In this document: positions 24,701-36,700 of the stretch, one piece after another
Layout of the letters: every line of letters starts with the position of its first letter
Position numbering within the stretch: position 1 is the first letter of the stretch
Source of the DNA: Echinometra lucunter
Lineage: Eukaryota; Echinodermata; Echinoidea; Camarodonta; Echinometridae
Reading direction: 5' to 3'
Assembly (NCBI GenBank): GCA_029962745.1
Contig: CM057157.1
Coordinates: 8,588,019-8,652,018, forward strand
Length of the DNA: 64,000 nucleotides
Program-made: the position numbers and the translations under genes
The notes under the pieces: generated by a model
Told to the model about the DNA's origin: nothing
What the model saw: only the letters and a program-made list of their open reading frames with translations
The model's database searches: none

Positions 24701-27700
24701 AGAACAGAATTATTGAGATAATGAACAAAATAAAGTTGACCAGGCTGAGAAAAAGATAGTAAAATGGAGGGGCAAGCTAAAAATAAGCAAAGCTTGTAAG
24801 GTGCAAGCCCCTGATACTTAGTTACATGGTTACATGCGGTCAAAAGCGAATACATTATAGATATATTAACAAAAGTAAAACAAAGCAGAAGTTACAAATC
24901 AATAGCATAATCAGAAGAATTAGAGTAAGCCACACAAATATGAAAAAAAAAGAAAGGGAAAGGGGTGGGAGGTGGATAAAGAGAGTGTGTGATAGAGAAG
25001 GGGACAGGAGTGTTAAGGCTTGGGTTGTTGACAGGTAATGGCTGAGTAAATATTTCTTGTACATCTCCTCTCTTTGATAATGAGAGGGGGGCATTTAGCA
25101 CTATGTGGACATAGAGAAGAAACAATATATATTTCCCTCTAATAAACATATTGCGGACATGTCGATAATAATGTTACATAAAGAGCTCCCTTCCAGACCT
25201 AAGAGTCTTTTTTTTTACAAAGGGGGCTTCTAAGGTAGTTCATAATGGAGTGGTGCAAGAAGAAGCAGTAAGAATACAAAATGCATATTGTTCATGGTCT
25301 GAACACATCTTTCTGCACCACTCCATTAAGCAGCCTAAGCAACTTTTATGTGCAATTAATATACATCTGAAAAATTTAAAACATGAAAACCAATTGCATT
25401 TTTTCCCCATTAAATAATAATAATCCTTCACTGTCCACTACCCTTCCCCATCCATCCCCTCTCTCTATGTCTCCCTCTCTCTCATTCTTATCCCATATCC
25501 CCACTGACCCTACCTTGTGAAAAGTTTTGTCACATGACAAACCAGGTGCATCCATCACAGTTCAATCTGCTCTCTCAAGCTATGACTGTTTCACTCACTG
25601 CCAATTTATCACGAGATACATGACTATTAATCACCATATTGGCCTTCCACTTGGCTATCTCCCCTTTCTCACCCTCACTTGTCTATTTTATTCCAGATTT
25701 GCCACTTTTATGAGCAATAATTGTTGTTTCATGTTTGGGTCTGGTGTTGGCAAGCCACCCTATCCTGGCAAATATTTTGCAACTTTGGATAATAGTTGAA
25801 TTGTATGCATATGACTACAGGCAAAGATGGAAGAATAGTGTGAAATACAAGACGTTAATTAGCAAATCTTCAGTCAGAATGGTTGATTTTTTTAAAGTAT
25901 ATACAGTTTGCAGGTATACATTTTGCTGCATGACCAACTTTAACAATCAAATCAAATCAAATCAAATCAAATCAATTCTTTAGCTAACCATTAAATATAT
26001 TAAGCTGGGACATATAATTCTCCTAAAACTGCAACAGACATAATATCGTCTGTGTGGAGCCAGAAGGGCATTAAGTCTGTATAAAATGATATGAGTTAAC
26101 ACCTTTCTGGCTATGAACAGAGACGATATGGTCTTTTCTAGCATTCAACAGAAACATTCTCATTTATCAAGAATGTTTTTAGTCTCAAGTTGTGCTATTT
26201 ATGACAGTTTGAGACTGAAGTTCAGCAATGGTCAAGCATTCAGCATTCTAATACGACTAAATTAAACCCAAACTAAAAGATTTTCTTGCCAGATTTCAAG
26301 TTTTTCTTTCATTCTTCAGCCATGACATAATAAGAGGAGATACAAGATTGTTACACAAATAATGGAGAATTAATCATTTAAATCAGGATCTGCCAAATAC
26401 ATCCTGAAGCAAAAGAAATTCAAGCTTAATTCTTCATTGTTCTGGCAAAAATCCATTCAGGAATAGGAAAACCTCACTTGATAAAACATTTAGAACAAAG
26501 TGAAGTTCATTACTGTATGTTATATAAGCCCATCAACAGATCAATGAGAATACCCATGTTTTGTTGTTTGCTTGTTTGTTGTTGTTTTTTTGTCTCTGAA
26601 AAACCTCTAAGGTATTGTCGTAGGAAAATTACAATTTCACTCACCTGAAAGTAAATGATTCTGAAAAATTAAAGATAATGCCACTGGAAAGAAAATTTGC
26701 AGTTACTTACCTGAAATATTTCACTTGTAAAGAAATTTCATGTTTTTAATTCTGTAACCGAATGCAGAGTGTTTTTAGTTCAATTCTATCCTAAAATATT
26801 CAGACCCTTTCAATTACACACATTAAAACCATTGCAATAAAAGAATATGACAAACTGCTTTTTTATCATCCATATCACAAAACAAATGAATTTTTCTTAC
26901 CAAAAGAAAACAATTTGTTCTTGAATCCTTGGGAAGTTGTTTCAATCACCAACAAATAGAATTAACACATCAATCCAGTAGGAGTTGAACTTCAAGAAAC
27001 TGCTGGATTGACGTAATAGGCCAATACCTTGAGAATTCTCTTGAACTTTCACTGCCTTCTGGATGAAATACCACTCAACGCTTTTGTTTTATATCTAGGA
27101 GCTTTTCCACTTTCATCAAGTACATACTTGTTCCAAGTACAATGACAAAAATAACAAAAAGGAAACCAATATGGGGATTATTTGAAGAATGAGATGAAAA
27201 CATAACATTTCATATACCTATTGTCTGCTGGACTGAGGTGGGCCCAGTATTATGGCTATGGGTATTAGAGAATTGAGGAGCTGATGGACTGCACTAATCA
27301 GGCCAGCACTTTCCTGATTTTTCATGTACGTACTTGTCAAAAACTAGATGGATGACAGATCAATGTATGATATGAACAAAGGAGCTTTAAAGAAAGTGCC
27401 TTCATGGCTTGTAACCAATTTCCACCTTATAAAAACTTTACCTACATTTTATTTTTATACTATGACACAATTTCCTGTATATACAAGCTACTGCATGTCA
27501 GTAGGACAAGAATGGAAAATAAATGGCAAACTCGAACCAGATCCCCAGGCCAAACTTTCCCAGGTACATGAACATTTATGTCACGGAACACCAAAATAGA
27601 GGCTTGTGGTCAAAATTGTATGTTCAGTGGAAGTAACTTTAGCAATACAGAGTTCAACTTAAATCTGGACTCATGTCCTACATACATGAATATTCCTGTT

Positions 27701-30700
27701 CATGTACATGACTCATTTCTGTGTTTATTTCTGTCTGTATGTTTCTTTCTCTTCCTTCCTTCCTTCCTTTTCCCTCCCCATTTCTCTCTCCCCCTATCCT
27801 CTCTCAGTCCCTGCCCCCTCTCTATCTTTCAGTCTGTCTCACCCTCAGTCTCAATCTTTCATTCCCTTTTCTCTATCTCCCCCCCCTTTCTCCTCCACCT
27901 TTTGTGTCTATGTACCTATCTTCCTGTCAATCTAATCCACAGTAGCCTCCATTCCCTCATACCTCTTCATGATTTTTTTTTAAATAATTGTATCCCACAA
28001 TTCAAACTATTCTCACAATTAGTTTTCATATTCCTGTGATGCTTAAAACATTGAGCTTGTAAAATATATCCTACAACATGATTGGCCATTAAAACATATG
28101 TATTCATAAGTGATGCTCTTTTTAATAATACTGATTACATTTTAGTTACTTTTTTGTGAAAATGCCAAATAAATGATAACAATGAAAAATTCAGTCATAT
28201 GGAAACAGCTATTGAATGCAGAAAATGTGAGATGACAAATGTTATAATTATCCTTCGAATCTTGATGAAGTAGTATAAACCAACAACTACACCTATGTAC
28301 GTGCACCAAAATCTTGCCTTGACTAGCACACATCAGGTTGTGCTATGTCATGTTACCCTCAGGCAAACTTCACCTGCTTCCAATAGTGCGCATGTGAAAA
28401 TTCATCCAAAATCCTGACTCTGACATTGACTAACATGGGTAAGCAACACTCAAATAGCTTTGTGCCTTTATACTTGTAGTCTGAAGTACTCTCTTAACCT
28501 GAGTTTTCTCAGTAACTCTAGAAATACGCAATTATTGAAACAAAATCTTTAACAGGAATTTCAGAGAATACTGAGCTTATTGACTCATCTTTCAGGAGCA
28601 TTCCTTCAGAAACTTGCACAAAAATATTCAAGATTTTTCGGCTTCATGAAAGGTCCCTCCGGTCAAAAGATCTTCCTAAACCCGAAAGAATTAAGGCACA
28701 TTGCCAATTTGGGGCTCAGACGTCTCACATTCACCTGTAATGGTTGGTTTAGAAGTGAACGGCATGAAGAAGCAGATGTCTAGCCATGATTAACATACTG
28801 AATCCCGTTGGCATGACCACTCCTATAACATTCATGATATCCTTAAGAGTCAACTGAGGGATCTCTGAGACATATGGCTTCGAGGTATATTCTTGGTAAA
28901 ACCTGATAGTTCAAATCAAACAATAGCCTAAAAAAGAATTCTCTGTATCCCTTCTGCACTACAAGAACAGGAGAGGGGAAATTAGATCAAGAATGGCATA
29001 CATTTTTCATATATATGTCTTTTCCTGATATCTTCCTGCCTTCTCCTGTGGAAAACTGATAAACTGTTGTAGTTCTTCAGATTTTATAAGTAAAATGAAT
29101 GAAAGGCTTCTATTATACAAACTGTCTTTTAGAAATTGAGGAGAAATTTACAGAATTATCACATCTTTTTCTAAGCATAATAGTCCATGAGAATAATGTT
29201 TGGGATATAACAGGAACATACATGTACCATTTTCAAACAATAACCAATGGAAAAGTAAATGCCACAAACTTGGGTTACAAGGTTATTCCTTTGGGTATCA
29301 AAATAGTTCTAAACATTGGCCTGACCCACTTTTTGAAGTAATTTTGATATCGTTCCTGTACCCACTTGACTTTTCATGTATTCACAATTCTGCCATTGTT
29401 GCTGTCTTTTCTCCATTCTCTCTCCCACGATAATAGTTTAGATCATAAAGATGCAGGAAATAGGAGATAAACCTACAATGTCTGCACAGGAAGACAACAT
29501 AAGCATCCCATCCTCTAATGCTTCTAGATTGTCCATGAAAGATGTCAAAGACTGATGTAACCAATTGACTACTGAATTCTCTCCTTCCCATAGGCTTAAT
29601 ACAGGTGTCACCCAGTTCCAGTAGGCTATAGGTAAAACAATTTCCAACAAAAAACTGATGATTCCTGTATTACATTAAGCCAAATGCAACGAGAGTAATG
29701 AACAGTCAATAGGTCAAACTACTTTGGTATACAAAATAACATTATTCCATGATAAATTGATGATCATTTCCTATTTAGATTAGTCAGTTAATACAGTTGA
29801 TGTCTGGTGTGTTTTTTCATAGTACCCCTGATGACACACTATCCCATTCAGTGTCTGCTAGTCCTATTAAGGGGTATATTTTTTTTATAGGGCTGATATG
29901 AATCAGAATATTAAAAAAAATATTCAATTGGGGGGGGGGAGGGAATACTTTGATTTAGATCATTGATTGTGCAATGGAGAAATTCAATGAACAACCAAGA
30001 GTGCATGGAACAATACTGTTCATCTTGGTTTAAAGTACTTAGCCAAGCAAGAAGCTTCACACATCTGCGCATGCCTGAAGCAGCAAACATTCAGCTCACT
30101 GATCCCATTCTGTGCCATCAGAAAGACAACGCTTGCATTATTTTAGTAATTTCATGATTTGAAACCGGCTGGCAGCAAGCCTAATTTGTTTACCCTGACA
30201 GCCAATCAGAGCTCTTCATTTCTGCGTGAATTGTTCCCTGGTTACTGTCTGTTGTTTTGTTTCGATTTTCCGCTTTCTGTTCATTCATACGATTTTACTC
30301 TGTTGAGTGCATGTCAAAACGCATAAATATGTCTGTGTCAAGTGCTATTTTCAAACAGAGAAAATGTCAACCTGGAAAGCATTTCAAAATTAATACCTCA
30401 TTAATATACACTGCTATGACAGGCAAACTGTCATTCCTTTTACAGGAACTTCTAAGCTTGTACATGGATGCATCTCTAAATGTTCTACCAGAATGACTAA
30501 GCTGTACCTCATAGTACTTTTTATCGATTTTGATCATATCTCCATACTTAAGTTACAAAGTATGACTGCTTTTCTCTTGAGAAATCATAAATTCACAAAT
30601 AAATTGCTATGGCACATCTATAATGCTTTAAAATATTTGATGCATTTTTTGGAAGGTGAATAATAGTTGTAATTCAATGGCAAAATGGGAACTATGTGTC

Positions 30701-33700
30701 ATGAGGCGTTCTTTTGAAATACTTTGGAATATATGGAATCGGAATGGAAGGAGTTTGCAGGAAAGTATGAAGGATATATGACTGCATGGGCAACACTAAT
30801 ATCCAAGAGACAGTGCCTCCTAAGATCCATGAGATGTTAACTGTGTGTAAAGGAATGTATATCACATCCTTTGACTCTCAGCAAACCATACTATCTCTAC
30901 AGCACTTCACCAATCTGAACAACCTTGCAATATGCCACATAGGATTACTGAAACCACTCTGAAGATTCAGCACCAGGCAAACTAATAAGACCCTTTTGTG
31001 TATTTCAGTGTCAATCTCTAATCATCATTTAATCTTCCCTGTCGCAGCTAGAGTTTATGCAGATGAACTTGCACTTTCTGTGATAGACAGGAAAAGATAA
31101 GAACAAACTGGGAGGGGTGAAGAACATCAATAACTCAGGGGAAGGGGGTCGATTTCCTCTGTCTAGCCGACGGCAAAGAGAAGATCTTCTCTTTCTAGCA
31201 AACTTGGTGACAGGATGGTGAAGGCTCTTTTATTATAACTGCTTCTCTGGTTTAATTGTTACATCAACCACTGCAGATGGTTTAATCTATTACACATTTG
31301 TATTTCCAGTGCGTACTGACTTTAGTAAACTCAAATCTATGCTAACGATAGCATTAATATCAATCTACACCTCTGAAGATAATGTTCTTCTGATCTTTTT
31401 TTTTTTTCCTTGGTATGGGCTGCTTCTCCTCAATTATTACTTTCTGACTTGAAGCTCAGCTGGCTGCAATTTCAAGAGCTTGACTGAGAGTATACAATTT
31501 AGAAATGACATATACCTCAGCTAAATGTTACTTGGGTCAAATCAAAGTACTATCATTACTTGCTAATCTATATACGTTTTGAGGTGAAGGAAATGTCTCT
31601 GTATTCTTCATAACAGGCCACTCATGGCCACAATTTAATACATAATACTACACTGATGAATCTGATAACCATAATGTAAGTCAAAGACCTCTCAAGAATA
31701 AGTGCATTACCTTTACATGAATTCTTAAGTACAGTGAAAGATGGGGGTAGCAGCTTAGCAGGAAGGGGTACGGTGGTGATTCATGAATTTTTCATCCTCA
31801 CACACTGAAAAATCTGGATAAAATCAGGAAGGTAAATCTCGTGCAAGGGAGTATGGACAGATCGAAGGACACAAATTCTAGATCAAAGGGACCTGTCAAT
31901 GAGGATTTTAGAAGTATCAGAGAGTTTAACTCTGACAGGATGACTTAGCAACTGATAGACTAAAAGTCTGTGTGTCTTTAGTGATTGAAAGGGTAAGGAA
32001 AGACAAAAGGGCTGAAATGAATTGGAATGGTCAATATGCTAATTGAATTCAAATGTTTGTACTTTCTAGGATCCAATATATCGTAACTGATTTTCAGGGC
32101 CACAGCAAATCTGCACAGAATGTTACCCTAAGATCAATGGCAGTGTCACCCAGAAATGCCTAAAAGATGGCATCTATTTCCTGAGTTCTTCTCTCTGGTG
32201 TTTCATACGATTTGCCAGAAGGCCACTGATCAGTTATGCCATGCTAATGCAACAGGAGTCAAAAACACTAACTGTCACAGGGTCACAAGGCAAGTGTAAG
32301 AGAGTATATTCATTTATCCCAAGAAAAGGATATTTCAGAACAGAACAGCACTAGTGCAATAAGATCATGAAATACTGAATCTAAAGAAAGGCAGACCAGA
32401 AAAATGGCAGTAAGAATTGATGTACAGAAGCTTCAAAATTACTAACTTTGCATTTGGAAACTAAATCTTTGGACCTTCTGGATAGTTCTAGATAATCAAT
32501 CTCCAGGATACCACCAATATCATTATACTCCATCCTCAAGATGAAAGACAAAGCAAAAGAAAAAATATGTGAGGTCAGGAAAATGCCCTGAATAATGAAG
32601 CTGAATGGCTAAAGATCCACTTGAAGCAGCAGCAATTCGAAGTTATAGAAATAAAATGTTAAGAGATGGTACAAATTTAGTCCTAGGTCAATCTCTAGCA
32701 CCGATTCAACAAGGAAAATGTAGACCTAAGTCATTGACAAAGATATAGTAGACTGTACTTACCATATATGACATCCCTTGAGTTTTCTGTACCCTCTGTT
32801 ATTGTTCAGCTTCAAATCACTTTGATTATCCTGCAATGAGACAACAAGTTTTAAAGAATCATACCATATGGTATACCTCTTACATTCCTAGGCAGAGAGA
32901 GTCAAAATTTACTGAAGTGTATTCTAAAAACCACTTTTTTGTTGCAAACTGATAGCACATTCCAAACCTCTGGTCTCAATGACTTTAACTTTTCTTTGCA
33001 TAGAACAAATCTGTTTTCAGGTAAACACATTTTTATTTAATCCAAATGAAAATCCTTCAGAACCTTAATTTTGATGAGTACAAAAACATTTCCTACCTAA
33101 TTAATCATTCACCTAAATTTACTTGTCAAATATGTCTGAACTTAACTTCTAAATCCTTCCAAAACATAACAGTCAAAACATCCTTTTCACATTTAAGCAA
33201 AACATTTCATCTTCTTGCATTCTAATCCAACTTTTGGCAGATTCTGAAATCATTTGGCACCAATACTTCAAAGGAATAGCAATCAAAATGTAAACAAGTC
33301 TGAGTTTGTGATATTTTTATTTCAACCAAGAAAGTTATATTTTCTCAAGAAGTTGGAATGGGGGGATATGTGGGAAACGCTTAACATATCCTAGACTAGG
33401 TAAAGACTTGAGAATGCATTTTGACACCGCATCCACCTCATACTTAAAAAGATTCCCCAAACTGTTAGATGTGAGAGAGGAATTTAATTCCTTAACAGCT
33501 AGTGAGCGAAAGGATACAGCATAATCTTGCGCAGAGACAGGCTGGGCGCTGAGGACCAAGCAACATTTCTGGATGCGATTTTCTCTGCGGCTAATCCAGG
33601 ATGTAATTAATAAACAAGATTTCAAACGGAATCCCGCTAGCGACATCAAATCCATCCTCCCTCGCTAGCTACCCGGTCTTGACATTTAAAGCAAGATGCT

Positions 33701-36700
33701 TCAAGATGGGCAGAGATGGGAGCACGAGAGAAACCTTAAGTACAGACCGAGCACATGAAACCAAGAAATACAGTCCAAGATATCTTGTCCCATTGTTACC
33801 GACCAAATGCAAGATAATTTCTGATTACTGTACAAAAAGAAGCCATACTAGAGGTGAGGACTCTATGAAATATAAAGTAAAATGATAGAATTGATGTTGA
33901 TATATATTCTTAAAGGGGGTACCCAATGCTGAAACAATTTCCTTCATTTAAAAAGAGCATGATTTTATTAGCAGAAAATAATCTGCCTAAAGTTTTTTTA
34001 AAAGTCGTATTGCCAAGAAAACCAAAAATATGGTAAGATTTCAGCCTATTTTTTGGCCCCTCAGCTGTGTCCCAGTTTCAAGTGGGTACCCACATTGACA
34101 TCATTGTGGTTATCTTGTCGCGCAATTCTAGCAAAATGCACACAAGGTATAATACATATTGTACAGTCTAGTGCGCAACTGCAATGCGCAAAGCTGGGTA
34201 ACCACATCTACGTCATACCTCATACTCAAATTTTTAGGTCAACCCTTGACTAATCACAAATAATTTGCCAAAATGCATTGATTTTGATTGAAAAATCATC
34301 AAATTTTTAATGTTATTGTTCTTAGAATTCTATTCTCAATCATATATCAAAAAAATTTTAACCATTGTGTAATCACTTTAACACCACAGTAGTTATTTCA
34401 ACAACTTAGTAACAGAATGGCACAAAAAGACACAACCACAAACAATGCATACAACAGACTTCTACGCATTTTGTGTTCCCGACATGTCTTTTTATGCCTC
34501 ATTGTACTAAGCTTTCTAATAAGGTGACATCAAAATGACCAAATACTTTGGACTTACATCATATATAACTGGACTCAGAACACAGAATGAATGTACAGGA
34601 TACTTCTTACTTTTTCAATAATCATGATATCTTCCTCCGTCCCCTTCATGAAGAAAACACAAGGAATGCCATCGGGTACGGACTGAAATAATACTACTGC
34701 CAATTACAATCAATCGATTAAGAAAGATCTTTTATTGCTTTCAGAGTATATAATTAAGTACAACTTTCAGTCAATCTCAAAGACAATGACCAAGAACAGA
34801 TAGAAATCATGAAATAACTACAGAAGAAATCATGATTTTATGGTAGGTATGGAGATAAAAGAAAAAGACTAAGAAAATGTGCAGATGGGGGTTATGAATA
34901 TAGACCCCCATTGCTTCAATTATTCTCATATTCCCAGTTCTACAGAGAATAATCACTTGCCTTAATTTGACAGAAATAGATGATTCAAACAAAAGTGGAG
35001 AATCCTGAAAAGGCAAAGTATGAGTCCAGGATTAATCAAAGGCTTCAAGCTCTATCTAAAAGTTGACCTTTTCTGAAGAAATCCACAGAGAATAAAAGAT
35101 TCTGTCAAACCCTTGACAGTGTAATCCCAGATCATCTTTGTGATGAGATGACTGTACAATGGCTAACCCACAATGGATTATTATGCCACCTCAGCTTCTG
35201 TAAGAATGATTAGCTTTTAATCTCTGGGATAAACTAACTTTCGAGCTGTCCTTCTTTCCATCAAGTTCACAAGTCTTTATTTGACCTTGAAACCAATCAA
35301 ATTGTCTTTGTCCAGCTCTCAGGGATGCCACTTACAATTGATAAAAAAGTAAGAAAATCATCTAAAATGGGCCTTTTTGTACACAAAAAATGTGTTTTCT
35401 ATGGAAAAAAATATATTGCTAAAGTAGGAATTCCTACTTTTGTCCGAAAAGTGGCACCCCTGACTCTGGAAATGGAGTATGCTATAGGAAAATGAGCTAC
35501 TGAATGGACCCAAGGACTACTGAATTCACTTTTTCCCATGGACTAAAAGAAAGAAGCCACCCGGTTCCTGTAGTATGGTGGCCCTGAAGTACGCTCAACA
35601 TGTCATGTGCGACGTGAATTTCGCGGCCAACTTTGTGTCCCAGTCGCGAAATTCGCATCACAGGGTCGCAAATTTCGCGACTGGGACACAAAGTTGGCCA
35701 CGGAATTCATGTCGCACATGGCCTGTTGTGGAGCGTAGTTCAGGGCCACCATACTGTAGCCTATGGATTAAGCTTTGTCTCATGGCATTCATCTCTCAGT
35801 TATAATATGCATACTTTAATTATTCAAGGGCAAAGATCAACAAAGAAGGATTCTAAGTCTTATACCCCCATCTCACTAGAAGGCGATTCCGCTGCGATCC
35901 TCAAAAATCGACAAAGCGTGGTGGATCGTGGCTTGAGCCTTTTCAATCTTCTCAGTCGTATCTTGAGCCTTTCTGAAGCGCCAATGATCGCCACCAAGTT
36001 TTGAACATGTTCAAAACTTCCGTAGCAAGAGCGTTGTGGTTGCCAGGAGCACCACAATCGTCTTAGCAGCGTATTAAAAACGGCATGCCCGTAGCTCTGA
36101 CGTATCAGCAACACCCAAAGCGTACTTCAAGCGCATTGAAAGCGGCTCCTATCGCCCGTGCTTTCAGACCCGTTCCCAAGACGATTTTCCTTAGTTATGT
36201 TTCTGCGCATTTTATCTGAGCATCCTGGCTGGTATTGTTACGTCATCACAAGAGCAGTGCAATCACCGTGCAGGTGAAAAATGGAGTTGGAGAGCGATTC
36301 TGCTACGCTTTGCAAAATTTTCACAGATCACCATGGATCACCATGGTCGCCATGATCGCCTTTCTAGTGAGATGGGGGCCTTAAAGACCAAAGTGTAGAT
36401 TTGAACACAATGTCAACCAGAGTGACTCTACCACTAGACCACATACACTACTGCAACCAAAATGATAATAACTATGTTACATTTATAAAGCACATTACGT
36501 AAATACTTGCACTTTAAAATGTTACTATTATTACCAGTGATCACTAGATTTCTAGCCAACACATATGTGCACCATCTCCACTCCTTAGGGACGATCCTAC
36601 CATTTTGCACCGTCCACATGTGTACAAAATGATCAACCTCTCAAGTCACACATGATGACCTTCTACCTTACACATAAATGCATTTCTCTTCTTACCTGTA

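Larger units (their letters stand above)
18863..28373 (-). other. Intron 9 (9.5 kb)
   Basis: It holds foldbacks at 19919-20067, 23358-23521 and 26043-26129, CT tracts at 21240-21262 and 24270-24290, inverted TTGAT-type pentanucleotide tails at 24592-24620 and 25944-25977, a GC-richer block at 23940-24330, and juxtaposed acceptor/donor sites at 26645 and 26711. No in-frame internal exon was found. Confidence 0.4.
28414..32762 (-). other. Intron 8 (4.3 kb)
   Basis: It contains a plus-strand candidate coding stretch (28572-28783), a TTAA-family copy (29559-29635) and a G run (29930-29939). A second plus-strand open frame at 32104-32350 follows an acceptor-like GATTTTCAG but has no donor or start and is not claimed. 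Confidence 0.4.

Noticed and set aside
32104..32350. Plus-strand open frame of about 80 codons after GATTTTCAG
   Set aside because: No usable donor or start; ends in TAG without poly(A) signal; composition not distinctive.
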